Shown: positions 27,174 through 36,047 of the stretch, piece after piece
Position numbering within the stretch: the stretch's first letter is position 1
Layout of the letters: every line of letters starts with the position of its first letter
Source of the DNA: Natronomonas salinimetallica
Lineage (GTDB): Archaea > Halobacteriota > Halobacteria > Halobacteriales > Haloarculaceae
DNA length: 64,000 bases
Reading direction: 5' to 3'
Assembly: GCF_013839515.1 (NCBI RefSeq)
Contig: NZ_JACDNQ010000011.1
Coordinates: forward strand, 1-64,000
Notes under the pieces: model-generated
The model's input: only the letters and a program-made list of their open reading frames with translations
Database searches by the model: none
Told to the model about the DNA's origin: nothing
Translations under genes and position numbers: made by a program

Positions 27174-29135
27174 CAGTGAACAGCAGTCCTTCGATACAAA
27201 TAGAACCCAAACGCCTAATAGATATCGAGTATATACTGCAGATATGGCTGAGTTCACGTTCGAGGGCAGAGAAGCCCTTGAGAAAGAAGCAAAACCCGTT
27301 GGCGGAGGCGCACACGTCCACGTCCCAAAAGACTGGATTGGAGAAAAAGTCGCCGTCATCCGCCTCGAACAACAAGAAAACGAAGACGACGAGTAACACA
27401 ACATGGCGTCAACACACCTCTCACTCCCACTCCGCCTCCCCTTCGAGGAGCAAGAACGCCACGCTCGATTAGACACACTCACAACCAGCGTTGCAAATAC
27501 GCTCATCGAGCAATACTGGACGCCCGAACACCTCACCGGGATTGATGAATACTCGTATCAAGCGTGGAAATACTTTGACGAAGCCGAAGCGTTCGGAAGC
27601 GTTGACTTGTATCTCCCGAGTCGGTACAAACGGTGCGTGATGCAGAAGGTTGGGGAAACACTCCGAAGTCATGCTGACAAACGCGAAGCGTTCCAATCCA
27701 TCCAGTCCGTTCTTCCCGACCACAAGATTCGACGCATCGACACTCGGAGAATCAAGGAACGACTCTGGGACTCAGAGGAATACCTCAAATCTGGGTACGT
27801 TGACTTGCTAATCGGGCAACTCAATTCGTACTACGACCGCCACGGGTGCTTCCCTGAATCATATTTCGAGTTGCAAGAGTGTCCATCGTACTCGAAAGGT
27901 GTGCTTCCGTACTCGGCTGACGATGGCCCCGCTTCCGGGCAGGCTGTCAAATACGAGTACAGCGAAGATACGCAGACACTCACGGTCAAACTCAAAACAC
28001 CGGATACAGTCGAACCCGAGACTCGTGGTGACTGGACGTGGACGGAACACGAATTGGAAGGATACGAAGCGTTCCACGAACTCTTAGAACACGGCAGTCT
28101 CTCCGCACCCGCCTTCCACCCCACACAATCGAAAACCGGGAACGAATACTACGAACTCTCGTTCCCCGTTGAGGTTGAACACCAAGAGAAATCGAGCGAC
28201 GTGGAAACCGTCTTGGCGATTGATGGTGGCCTCCGAAAAGACGCTACCGCAGTCGTTGTCAACGAGAACGGAGAACAACTTTCCACGCCGTACTTCATTC
28301 AGAACACCGAGCGAGAGCGGATGCAGAATCTCGCTCGTGAACGTAACCAACTCAACTCCAAGTTGGCATATCTGCGTCGAGGAGGGCGTGACCACACGGA
28401 CTCGTTCACACAGGTTCAGGCAGAGTACGAGCGTGTGAACAACAAGATTCGGCACAAGCGAGTGCAGTTGGTTCATGATGTAGCGAATCAAGTGCTTGCT
28501 CTCGCGTTGGTGTACGACGTTGACGCGATTATACACGAAGACCTACGAAGTCTGTCACCGCCTCGTGGCGAAGGACAACTTTCGTGGGAGTTGTCGTCGT
28601 GGGCGCGGCGAGAAATCATCTCGAAAATCGAGTACCGGGCTGACATCGCCGGACTGTACATGGATAAAGTACGTCCGGGCAACACGAGTCGGTCGTGCCC
28701 TCGGTGCGGCGCGACCGGGCATACCACGAAGTCTCCCGACCACTCGTTTGAGGTGTGGTGTGGGGGCCACTTCCGGTGCGACAACGCCCGCTGTGGCTTT
28801 CAGGCCGACCGGGATTACGTTGGTGCAGTCAACGTGGCGCGTGTGTTCTTCAGCGAGACAGCAACGCTGGAACACGGTTTCACGTCCTCGTATATCGGGG
28901 ATTCTGAAATCGTGCCAGCTAGCCGTTCCGCTGGCTCGCGTCTCGTGTTCGGTGAAGCACCTATCGTGTTTACCGGACATTCGGAGAAAGTTGTGATTGC
29001 TGGTGGCGGGTCGTGCTTCATAGCGCCCGCTGTCACCCCGATAGAGACGAAAAACAATAGCAGTAACAACGATTCAGTGTCAAGCCCAGCGACACACAGC
29101 ACCTCTCAGTTCGTTAAGAGGACTGCTGTTTACTG
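27174..29135 (+). mobile_element. TnpB-type IS element (IS200/IS605-like, no tnpA)
   Basis: A low-GC island (roughly half GC against about two-thirds around it) carrying a DUF2080 gene and tnpB. I place its approximate limits at a 17-bp inverted repeat with one mismatch: CAGTGAACAGCAGTCCT at 27174-27190 and its complement at 29119-29135. A second small hairpin (CTGCT/AGCAG) is at 27159-27174, and CCTCT/AGAGG at 29102-29121 near the right end. No tnpA is present, so movement would need a transposase in trans. True element ends are not proved by these repeats. Confidence 0.7.
27244..27396 (+). CDS. DUF2080 transposon-associated protein
   Basis: A 50-residue protein (MAEFTFEGREALEKEAKPVG..., GAHVHVPKDWIGEKVAVIRL) of the DUF2080 family, small SpoVT/AbrB-like or regulatory proteins encoded immediately before tnpB in many haloarchaeal elements. 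It ends 6 bases before tnpB and is surely co-transcribed. A TATA box GTATATACT at 27227-27235 gives a short leader. It may regulate tnpB; this is an inference from position. Confidence 0.9.
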   Translation: MAEFTFEGREALEKEAKPVGGGAHVHVPKDWIGEKVAVIRLEQQENEDDE

Positions 29136-29145
29136 CCGAAAATAG
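27403..29145 (+). CDS. tnpB: RNA-guided endonuclease TnpB
   Basis: A 580-residue TnpB. RuvC residues are present: Asp274 (LAIDGG), Glu379 (IIHEDL) and Asp471 (ADRDYVGAVN), with a zinc ribbon CPRCG...CDNARC between the last two, so the nuclease looks intact. TnpB cuts DNA guided by an RNA derived from the 3' end of its own element, which keeps the element in place after excision. It is longer than the usual 370-420 residues: about 95 residues follow RuvC-III (from RVFFSETATLEHG), lacking known domains, and probably overlap the guide-RNA scaffold. GC content is clearly lower than in neighbouring genes, showing recent arrival. Confidence 0.93.
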   Translation: MASTHLSLPLRLPFEEQERHARLDTLTTSVANTLIEQYWTPEHLTGIDEYSYQAWKYFDEAEAFGSVDLYLPSRYKRCVMQKVGETLRSHADKREAFQSIQSVLPDHKIRRIDTRRIKERLWDSEEYLKSGYVDLLIGQLNSYYDRHGCFPESYFELQECPSYSKGVLPYSADDGPASGQAVKYEYSEDTQTLTVKLKTPDTVEPETRGDWTWTEHELEGYEAFHELLEHGSLSAPAFHPTQSKTGNEYYELSFPVEVEHQEKSSDVETVLAIDGGLRKDATAVVVNENGEQLSTPYFIQNTERERMQNLARERNQLNSKLAYLRRGGRDHTDSFTQVQAEYERVNNKIRHKRVQLVHDVANQVLALALVYDVDAIIHEDLRSLSPPRGEGQLSWELSSWARREIISKIEYRADIAGLYMDKVRPGNTSRSCPRCGATGHTTKSPDHSFEVWCGGHFRCDNARCGFQADRDYVGAVNVARVFFSETATLEHGFTSSYIGDSEIVPASRSAGSRLVFGEAPIVFTGHSEKVVIAGGGSCFIAPAVTPIETKNNSSNNDSVSSPATHSTSQFVKRTAVYCRK

Positions 29146-29150
29146 GAACG
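28990..29150 (+). ncRNA. Candidate reRNA (omega RNA) at the tnpB 3' end
   Basis: In TnpB elements the guide RNA scaffold overlaps the 3' end of tnpB and runs to the right end, with the guide taken from the flanking DNA. Here the last roughly 150 bases of tnpB are AT-rich, poor in codon conservation and contain hairpin CCTCT/AGAGG (29102-29121) just inside the inverted repeat. Boundaries are guesses. Confidence 0.35.
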
Positions 29151-29169
29151 GTTCCGCGTCGGCTCGGGC

Positions 29170-30150
29170 TCACTCGGAGGAGTCTAATCGCGGGACGTCA
29201 CCGAGGTCGTCGCGGCGCTCCCCGGACAGATACGCCTCGTAGTACCCCAGTCCTCGAACGCCCGTGAGAAGCGTCGAGAGCGCGCCGAAGGCGAGCCGAT
29301 CGCGTAGCGGGAGGTCGGGTTCGGGGCGTTTGATCCCGCTGGGGCGGGGCGGAACGCCGGGCGTCCCGTAGCGGTCGGGGTGGTACCGCTGGAGTTGACA
29401 GAGGCCGCGGCCGACCCGGCGGTCCTTTTTAACGTGTGCGCGGAGACTGTCCCTGGTTGGGTGATACATCGTAACGTCGGCGGCGAAGTGGCGGTCGTAG
29501 CCCGCCTCCGAGACGCGGTTGCCGAACTCCTTGTCGCCGCCGGAGACGAGGCGGTGATCGAAGAGGCCGACGTCGGCGAAGACGTCGCGGCGGACGAACA
29601 GACAGCAGGTCGGGGCGAACCCCTGCTGTTCGAGATAGCCCTCGACGGGAAAGCCCGTGTGGTGGTCATAGCGGGCGGCGAGTGAGGGATCCTCGGGGAG
29701 CGTGATGTCGACGTTACAGCCCATGTAGTCGGCGTCGGCGGTCTCGAACGCCGCGAGTGCGGTGTCGAGCCAGTCTTCGGGGACGGTCATGTCTGCGTCG
29801 ACGAACGCGAGGATCTCCGCGTCGGTGTTTCGGATGCCGGTGTTGCGGGCGGCGTAGGAGGATTGGACGTCCGTCTCGTGGTGGAGGGTGACCCGGTCGT
29901 CGTCGTACGAACGGACGACGTCGGGGGTGCGGTCGGTGGAGTCGTTGTCGACGACGACGACCCGGTACTCGCGGTCGGTCGACTGGGCGAGCAGCGAATC
30001 GAGGGTCGTTCGGATCCCCTCGGGGTCGTCGTAGACGGGGACGACGACGGCGACGTCGGGGGGCGTATCGGTCCCGGTGGCCGCGTCACCGGAGGTGTCG
30101 GCGTCGGGACCGGAGTCGGCATCGGAATCGGAGTCGGTGTGTCCTGTCAT
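29170..30150 (-). CDS. Glycosyltransferase family 2
   Basis: A 326-residue enzyme. After an acidic 30-residue N-terminus (D/S/G/T-rich), the GT2 (GT-A) fold starts with VAVVVPVYDDPEGIRTTLDSL, then VVVDNDSTD and the metal-binding DADM (about residue 119). No clear transmembrane span except a weak hydrophobic stretch near the C-terminus. It would transfer a sugar from a nucleotide- or dolichol-phosphate donor in S-layer glycan or polysaccharide synthesis; sugar unknown. Stop codon is 25 bases from the tnpB stop, so the IS sits directly beside the glycan island. Confidence 0.88.
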   Translation of the reverse strand: MTGHTDSDSDADSGPDADTSGDAATGTDTPPDVAVVVPVYDDPEGIRTTLDSLLAQSTDREYRVVVVDNDSTDRTPDVVRSYDDDRVTLHHETDVQSSYAARNTGIRNTDAEILAFVDADMTVPEDWLDTALAAFETADADYMGCNVDITLPEDPSLAARYDHHTGFPVEGYLEQQGFAPTCCLFVRRDVFADVGLFDHRLVSGGDKEFGNRVSEAGYDRHFAADVTMYHPTRDSLRAHVKKDRRVGRGLCQLQRYHPDRYGTPGVPPRPSGIKRPEPDLPLRDRLAFGALSTLLTGVRGLGYYEAYLSGERRDDLGDVPRLDSSE

Positions 30151-30217
30151 GCGGTGGCTTTCCCGTCGATCGGAGTCGATGATCGAAGCGCCGGCGCTCG
30201 GGCCGCCGGCGAGTCGG

Positions 30218-31663
30218 TCAGCGAAGGTAGCCGAGGTCGGCGAGTCGGTCCTCGACGTCCGCCTCGACCGTCCCGGCGTCCCCCCGCAGGTCCATCGATT
30301 CGAGTGCCGCGAAGGCGTCCTCGACTCGCTTCGAGCCGTCCCGGTCGACCGGGATCGCCTCCCGGGCGTCGCGGATTCGCAGCGCGAGCGCGTCCTCGCC
30401 GCGGACGGCGTACTTCATCGTGTGGTCCCCGGAGCGCTCGTAGACCGCGCGCCAGGGGCCGTAGTAATCCGTCGCCGCCTCGGTGCTCCCCTCGAAAATG
30501 CCGTCGTGTTCGGTGAGAAGCCGTTCGGTCGAGGCGACGACCGGTCCCTCGGGGACGAACGAATCGCGCGACGCCGAGCCGTCGAGCGCCGCCCGGACGG
30601 TGTCGGGAAACGCGGCGAGGGTCGCCGGCGCGTCGACGGTGACCGGGTCGGTCTGGCCGGGGTAGCTGACGACGAGGGGGACGTGCGTCAACACCTCGTG
30701 GATTCCCCAGCTGTGATCGACCAGCCTCGTCCGGCCGGTGAGGCGGCTGATCTCGCCGAACCCCTCGCCGTGGTCGCTCGTGAGCACGACGAGGGTCTCC
30801 TCGTGGACGCCCGCGTCTTCGAGCCCCTCGAAGAGCCCTTCGAGGTGGGCATCGAGTTGGCGGATCGCCCCGTCGTAGAGGTGTTCGAACGCCTCCAGTT
30901 GCCACCAGGGGCGTCCCCGAACGAACTCGTTCGCCGGCGGCTTCTCGAACTCGGCGTGGAGCGTGCGGAGCGTCTCGCCGCCCCAGCGGTCGTATCGCTC
31001 GGCCGGGTCGTAGGGGAAGTGGGCGTCCATTAGATTGAGACACGCGGCCCAGGGGCGGTCGTCGGCTCCGTCGCCGTTCCCGGTCGCCCACCCGAGGAAC
31101 CCGTCGATCAACTGCCCGGAGTCGGGCGTCCCCTCGGCGGAGCCGCGCCGCTTTTGATAGAGGTGGTAAGCGCCGTTGTAAAGCGACCTGAGCGGGTATT
31201 CGTCCCGAAGGGCGCGCTCGAGGTTGCCCGCGATGCCGTCGTGCGTGGCCGAATCCGTCGGGCCGCGGGCACCGGGGAAGGGTTTGTTCGACGACCCCGA
31301 AAACGTCTGCGTCATCGCGTGGTCGAAGGGGTCTGTCAGGTTCGAGGCGTGTGCGAGCACGGAGTTGACCGTGAAAACCCCCGTCCGGTAGCCCAGGGCC
31401 GAAAGCTCCTCCCAGACCGTCGTCTCGGGGCGCAGTCGGTCCTCGTGGCGCGTGATGCCGTGTTCTTCGACCGCCGCGCCGGTCCAGAGGCTGGCGTGGC
31501 TCGCGACGCTGTGGATGCCGGGGGATCTGGCCTGCCGGTAGGTGGTCGCGCCGTCGGCGTACGAGGAGAGAAACGGGGTCGTATCGCGGTGGTGCCCGTA
31601 CAGCCCCACGTTCTTCGCGCGGACGCTGTCGAGGACGACGAGCAGGACGTTGGGGCGACTCAT
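30218..31663 (-). CDS. Sulfatase-family protein
   Basis: A 481-residue alkaline-phosphatase-superfamily enzyme. MSRPNVLLVVLDSVRAKNVGLYG holds the first metal-binding Asp; SPGIHSVASHASLWTG holds the candidate nucleophile region, with no Cys for formylglycine, and the second metal site is LTSDHGEGFGE. Without the CxPxR motif it may be a phosphodiesterase, phosphoglycerol- or sulfo-transferase rather than a true sulfatase. It ends VEDRLADLGYLR, an ending common to haloarchaeal members. Same strand as the GT2 gene, 67 bases before it, so likely one transcript for surface glycan decoration. Confidence 0.88.
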   Translation of the reverse strand: MSRPNVLLVVLDSVRAKNVGLYGHHRDTTPFLSSYADGATTYRQARSPGIHSVASHASLWTGAAVEEHGITRHEDRLRPETTVWEELSALGYRTGVFTVNSVLAHASNLTDPFDHAMTQTFSGSSNKPFPGARGPTDSATHDGIAGNLERALRDEYPLRSLYNGAYHLYQKRRGSAEGTPDSGQLIDGFLGWATGNGDGADDRPWAACLNLMDAHFPYDPAERYDRWGGETLRTLHAEFEKPPANEFVRGRPWWQLEAFEHLYDGAIRQLDAHLEGLFEGLEDAGVHEETLVVLTSDHGEGFGEISRLTGRTRLVDHSWGIHEVLTHVPLVVSYPGQTDPVTVDAPATLAAFPDTVRAALDGSASRDSFVPEGPVVASTERLLTEHDGIFEGSTEAATDYYGPWRAVYERSGDHTMKYAVRGEDALALRIRDAREAIPVDRDGSKRVEDAFAALESMDLRGDAGTVEADVEDRLADLGYLR

Positions 31664-31734
31664 CCGCCCACACGAACGTCTCGGATCGGTTTATCCGTTC
31701 GGGTTTCGAGGACCGGGGCGCTCCCAGTACTGTT

Positions 31735-33114
31735 ATGACGCCTACTCGAAAACATCCGGACAGCATGGAGTTGCACGACATCCCCTTGCGCGCGGTCCGC
31801 AAATACCGCCGGGACGGGTGGCGCGAACTCCTCCGGGAGGGGGCGGCCGTCCTGGTGGAGGACGTCCTGTTCTACCGCCTCGCCTACCGTCGGTACCTCC
31901 GCGGGCGGATCGACACGGTGTCGCGGTCGGACCTCCGGGCGGCCCCGGACTGCGTCGTCTCCGAGCCCCACGAGGGGTCGATGCGGATCAAAGCGAGTGG
32001 GGGGTTCCGCGGGCGGGCGACGCCCGAGCGCTACGACCCCGGCGACCGGTTCGTCTGTGAGGTCCCCGAGGCGACGGTGTTGGGGCCGGCCGGGCCGGGG
32101 GTGAACGCCGAGGGGCGCGTGGTCGTCGACACCGTCGCCACCCCGCCGCTCGGACCGCGACGGACCGGCGTCACCCTCGCGAAATCGATGCGCTCGAGCG
32201 GAGTCCGACGGACGCTCGATGCGCTCTCGGGGGGGCCGCCCCCGACGCCGGATCACCGCTTCGGGACCGCCGCGCTCGCGGTCCCGCCGTGGCTCAACTA
32301 CTACCACTGGACGATGGAGTGTCTGCCCCGGATCCGGCTGCTCGAGCGCTACGGGGCGGCCACGGGTCGATACCCCACGCTCTTGGTCCCGCCGGAGCCG
32401 CCGGAGTGGGTCGAGGAGTCGCTCTCGCTCGTCGACTACGCCGGGGACGTCGCCCGCTTTGCGGGCGGGATCGCCGCCGTCGAGACGCTCGTCGTGCCCA
32501 CGTTCCCGGACCCGACGCCCGCCGAGTGCGCGTGGCTCGGCGACCGAATGCGAGCGTCGGTATCGACGGCGGGAGCGGAACCGACGGCGGGAGCGAAACC
32601 GGCGGCGGAACCGACGGCGGGAGCGAAACCGGCGGGAGCGAAACCGGCGGCGGAATCGGGCGACGGCGACCGGAAACCGAACGACGACGGGCCGTCGGAC
32701 GGCCACGGGGGAAGCGAACGCATCTACGTCGCCCGCGGGGACGCGACCGTCAGACGCGTCGCGAACCGGGACGAACTCCAGGGCGTGCTCGACCGGTACG
32801 GGATCGACACCTACCTCCCCGGCGAGTTGAGCGTCCGCGAGCAGGTCGCGCTGTTCTCGCGGGCCGACCTCGTCGTCGGTCCCCACGGCGCGGGCCTGAC
32901 GAACGTCGTCTTCGGCGAGGACCTCGCCGTGGTCGAACTGTTCGGCGACAAGCGGATCGCGACGTTCGATCGGCTCGCGGCGGCCCTCGGCCACGAGTAC
33001 GCCTTCGTCGAGGGCGAAGGGGTCGGGGTCGACGTCCGGGTCGACACGGCGGAACTCGACCGGGCAATCGCCCGCGTCCTCGACGAGGAATCCGCCGATC
33101 GAAAGGACTTATAA
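31735..33114 (+). CDS. Glycosyltransferase family 61 (DUF563)
   Basis: A 459-residue protein with the DUF563/GT61 layout: WLNYYHWTMECLPRIRLLE in the middle and VGPHGAGLTNVVF near the C-terminus, both diagnostic. A low-complexity insert of about 35 residues made of repeated AGAKPAAEPT (DNA about 32570-32655) splits the two halves and is unusual for the family. It would transfer a sugar, such as xylose or N-acetylglucosamine in other organisms. Divergent from the sulfatase gene (71 bases between starts). Start ATG 31735; ATG 31765 (MELHDIPL) is an alternative. The stop TAA is shared in antisense with the sulfatase fragment that follows. Confidence 0.85.
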   Translation: MTPTRKHPDSMELHDIPLRAVRKYRRDGWRELLREGAAVLVEDVLFYRLAYRRYLRGRIDTVSRSDLRAAPDCVVSEPHEGSMRIKASGGFRGRATPERYDPGDRFVCEVPEATVLGPAGPGVNAEGRVVVDTVATPPLGPRRTGVTLAKSMRSSGVRRTLDALSGGPPPTPDHRFGTAALAVPPWLNYYHWTMECLPRIRLLERYGAATGRYPTLLVPPEPPEWVEESLSLVDYAGDVARFAGGIAAVETLVVPTFPDPTPAECAWLGDRMRASVSTAGAEPTAGAKPAAEPTAGAKPAGAKPAAESGDGDRKPNDDGPSDGHGGSERIYVARGDATVRRVANRDELQGVLDRYGIDTYLPGELSVREQVALFSRADLVVGPHGAGLTNVVFGEDLAVVELFGDKRIATFDRLAAALGHEYAFVEGEGVGVDVRVDTAELDRAIARVLDEESADRKDL

Positions 33115-33180
33115 GTACCCGAGCTGTTCGAGGCGGTCCTTCGCAGGGACGGTTCCCGTTTCGGGCGTCCCAGAGGCAAT
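33109..33180 (-). pseudogene. C-terminal remnant of a third sulfatase-family gene
   Basis: Reading the minus strand into the TAA formed by TTATAA at 33109-33114 gives ...GTPETGTVPAKDRLEQLGYL and stop. The ending DRLEQLGYL is the same family ending as in the two neighbouring sulfatases (DRLADLGYLR and DRLEALGYR). Only about 22 codons remain; upstream on this strand an in-frame TGA and then the 108-bp inverted-repeat element (33190-33297) follow. It is the tail of a gene lost by deletion. Confidence 0.7.
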
Positions 33181-33186
33181 CGATGC

Positions 33187-33300
33187 TCATACTGACGGAC
33201 AAAAGAATGTACACACGACGCACGAGGATCACGCCGTTCGACGGAGCGAACAGCGGATCACTCGTGAGTCGGTTTCATTCGATTTCGTCCACCAGTATCA
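33187..33300. mobile_element. Short inverted-repeat element, class B (copy 1)
   Basis: A 108-bp element at 33190-33297, flanked by the direct repeat TCA (33187-33189 and 33298-33300). Ends TACTGACGGACAAAA and, inverted on the right, TACTGGTGGACGAAA. Its interior carries a hairpin (GCCGTTCG/CGAACRGC). Nearly identical (about three mismatches) to the inverted copy at 52130-52237; its right end is the unit amplified at 73-190. No coding capacity. Confidence 0.92.
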
Positions 33301-33407
33301 GTTCACACGGTAGAGATGCGTTCAGTGAATCGGTATCAGCGGGTGATTCTCTATAACGGGCCTCAGGAATCAACGCCTCTGGTAGGAATCTTCCGGTCGC
33401 CGGTGGC

Positions 33408-34397
33408 TCACCGATACCCGAGCGCCTCGAGTCGGTCCTCGACGTCTTCCTCGGAAGGCGATCGCTGCTCGACCGGCGGGTCGGCGCGGATCGCCGGCCG
33501 ATCCGCGGACTCGACAACGAACCACGGCACCTGGACCAACTCGGGGAGGTAGACGCCGTAGGGGTGGCCGTACTTGCGCCGGGAGGGGATCGGCCGGAAG
33601 CGCTCGCCGACGAGGTTGCCGTGATCCGCCGACAGCACCGTCCGACCGGGGAGGGCGTCCGCCAACCCTCGGGCGTGATCGAGGGCGATATCGAGGTTCT
33701 CTCGGTAGGCATCCCAGACCACCTCGACGTCGAGGTCGTCGCCGTTGCGCAGGCGTTGCCAGACGGAGTCGCCCTCGACGGCCCCTCCGCCGTTGGGGCT
33801 ACCGTTGGTGTCGGACGTGTCGGCCCGCCACCCCCGCGCGTCGATTCCCCGCCCCGTCTCGCCGATGAACGGGTAGTGAGGCTGCATGAAGTGGACGATC
33901 AGCCGCTTGTCGGGAAACCGGTCGCGGGCCGACAGGGCCGCCTCGACGACGGTCTCGGGGCGGACCGTCTGCAGGTCGTCGTCCCACTCGGCGAGCAGGT
34001 CGACCACGGCGTGAAACGTGCCGTCGTCGAGCCCCAACCGCGGCAGGTAGGGGTTCGTGTTGACGTACACCGTGTCGTGGAACGTCCCGTCCCCGAAGTT
34101 GCGCTCGAGAAACTCCTCGCTCGTCGACCCGAGCGAGATCCGCGACTCCAGGTGGCACTCGCCCCCGACGCGCCCGGCGACGGCGTCGGCGCGTTCGGCG
34201 AACATGTCGTACCGGCAGGCGTCCAGAAGGACGAGGGCGTCCCACTCCTCCGCGATCACGCGCGTTCCGGGACCGTATCGCGCGCGGAAAGCAAGGTTGT
34301 TGAGTTCGATCGGGACGTAGCCGAGCGTGGCCTTGGCCGTCTCCACCAGCCCCCGCGTCTCGTAGACGTGTTTCGCCCGCCGGAGGTGGTGTCGCAT
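33408..34397 (-). CDS. Sulfatase-like protein of the glycan island
   Basis: A 329-residue alkaline-phosphatase-superfamily protein, shorter than the 481-residue neighbour. EWDALVLLDACRYDMF holds the first metal site and a Cys, HFMQPHYPFIGE and VLSADHGNLVGERF hold later metal ligands; the end is EDRLEALGYR. Start ATG 34397 (MRHHLRRAKHVYETRG) is the family-like beginning; the frame is open to 34472. A substrate is not evident; in this context it likely acts on sulfated or phosphorylated surface glycans or lipids. Divergent from the flippase gene. Confidence 0.82.
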   Translation of the reverse strand: MRHHLRRAKHVYETRGLVETAKATLGYVPIELNNLAFRARYGPGTRVIAEEWDALVLLDACRYDMFAERADAVAGRVGGECHLESRISLGSTSEEFLERNFGDGTFHDTVYVNTNPYLPRLGLDDGTFHAVVDLLAEWDDDLQTVRPETVVEAALSARDRFPDKRLIVHFMQPHYPFIGETGRGIDARGWRADTSDTNGSPNGGGAVEGDSVWQRLRNGDDLDVEVVWDAYRENLDIALDHARGLADALPGRTVLSADHGNLVGERFRPIPSRRKYGHPYGVYLPELVQVPWFVVESADRPAIRADPPVEQRSPSEEDVEDRLEALGYR

Positions 34398-34554
34398 ATG
34401 TGGGGGTTGCCCGGACGAACACAATAGCGCTGCGGTCGGTCGTCGGGGGTCGACGACGGGGGCGTCACCCACGACGATTCCGCGACGGCTGCCCGCGGGA
34501 TCGAAGCGTCTTTCAGCGCTGCTTGCGGACTCATTTTCGAACCCTTAGTCCGTC

Positions 34555-36006
34555 ATGAACCTGGGACAGACGTCGCTCGTGTACTTCCTCTCGCGATTGG
34601 CAGCGTCCGCCCTGGGGTTCGTGGCGACGGTGTACTTTGCCCGCCTGCTCGGCGCGGACGCCCTGGGGATCTACTACCAGGTGGTCGCCTTGGTCTCTTG
34701 GCTCGCAATCTTCGGGCAGGTCGGTCTCTCGGGGGCGGTCTCGAAACGGGTCAGCGAGGGCGACGACCGAAAGCGATACGCCGCGGCGGCGGCGGTATCG
34801 ATCGGCGGACTCTTTGCGGTCCTCGCCGTCGCGCTCGCGCTGTCTCGGTCGTACGTCGACGCCTACGTCGGCTACCCGGCAACGGGCTACGTCGTCGCCT
34901 TGCTGTTCGCCACGCTCGCGTGGTCGACCGTCGCGTCGCTTCTGAGCGGCCTCCACCGCGTCGGCACGCAGGGAGCCCTCCAGACGGTGAAGACGGGGGG
35001 ACGGGGGCTCCTCCAGATCGGCACCCTCCTCGCCGGGTTCGAGCTCGCCGGTGTGTTCTTCGGCTACGTCGGCGGGTTCCTTGTCGCGACCGTCTTCGGC
35101 GCGGCCGTCGTCGCCCGCGAGCTTTCGGGGATCGCGATCCCCCGACGGCGTCACTTCCGGAGCCTCGTAGAGTACGCCAAGTTCGCCTGGCTCGGGCGGC
35201 TCCAATCGCGGCTGTTCAACTACACCGATGTCCTCGTATTGGGGGTTTTCGTTCCGTCATCGCTCGTGGGCATCTACGCCGCCGCCTGGGGCATCGCGCA
35301 GTTTCTCATCCTCTTCGCCGGGGCGATCAGTTCGACGCTGTTCCCGGAGATGAGCCGCCTCTCGGCGGACGGGAGCCCCGAGGAGGTTCGTTCGCTCACC
35401 GAGGACGCTCTCGCCTACGCCGGATTGCTGTTGATTCCGGGGCTCGTCGGCGGGCTGATCGTCGGCGAGCGACTGCTGGCGATTTACGGCGAGGCGTTCC
35501 GGCGGGGGACGACGATACTCGCCGTGTTGATCGTTGCGAATCTGCTCATGAGCTATCAGAACCAACTTCTCAACACGCTCAACGCGATCGATCGTCCCGG
35601 TCGCTCCTTTCGGGTCAACGCCCTCTTCGTCGTCTCGAACGTGTCGTTGAACGTCGTCTTGATCTACCTGTACGGCTGGCTCGGCGCGGCGGTCGCGACC
35701 GCGCTCTCGGTCGCGGTCAGCCTCGTCGTCGCCCACCGCTCGCTCGGTGCGATCGTCGACTTCGCGATCCCCTACGGCGAGATCGGCCGCCAGTGGCTCG
35801 CCGCGCTCGTGATGGGCGGGGTCGTCCTCGCCGGCCGCTGGGTCGAAGACACCTACCGCCTCCTCGGCCACAACGTCGCCACCGTCGTCGCGTTGGTCGG
35901 CCTCGGTGCCGGCGTCTACTTTCTGGCCCTGCTCGCGCTCTCCGCGCGGTTTCGGGCGACCGTCGACCGGAACCTCCCGGTCGAGGTGCCCCTCGTGTCG
36001 GGATGA
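34555..36006 (+). CDS. Oligosaccharide flippase (Wzx/MATE-like)
   Basis: A 483-residue polytopic membrane protein with 12-14 hydrophobic spans starting at residue about 8 (SLVYFLSRLAASALGFVATVYFARLLGADALGIY), the hallmark of the polysaccharide biosynthesis/Wzx family. Such proteins flip lipid-linked oligosaccharides to the outer face of the membrane. It fits between sulfatase-like and glycosyltransferase genes, completing a glycan assembly set. Start ATG 34555 follows a short AT-rich patch (CGAACCCTTAGTCCGTC). Confidence 0.92.
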   Translation: MNLGQTSLVYFLSRLAASALGFVATVYFARLLGADALGIYYQVVALVSWLAIFGQVGLSGAVSKRVSEGDDRKRYAAAAAVSIGGLFAVLAVALALSRSYVDAYVGYPATGYVVALLFATLAWSTVASLLSGLHRVGTQGALQTVKTGGRGLLQIGTLLAGFELAGVFFGYVGGFLVATVFGAAVVARELSGIAIPRRRHFRSLVEYAKFAWLGRLQSRLFNYTDVLVLGVFVPSSLVGIYAAAWGIAQFLILFAGAISSTLFPEMSRLSADGSPEEVRSLTEDALAYAGLLLIPGLVGGLIVGERLLAIYGEAFRRGTTILAVLIVANLLMSYQNQLLNTLNAIDRPGRSFRVNALFVVSNVSLNVVLIYLYGWLGAAVATALSVAVSLVVAHRSLGAIVDFAIPYGEIGRQWLAALVMGGVVLAGRWVEDTYRLLGHNVATVVALVGLGAGVYFLALLALSARFRATVDRNLPVEVPLVSG

Positions 36007-36047
36007 CGACCCCGTGCTCCGGCCCGCGGACGCCGGCGGGGGTCGGG

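Noticed and set aside
33301-33407. Possible continuation of the sulfatase fragment on the far side of the element
   Set aside because: The frame that would join contains stops within a few codons and shows no family similarity.
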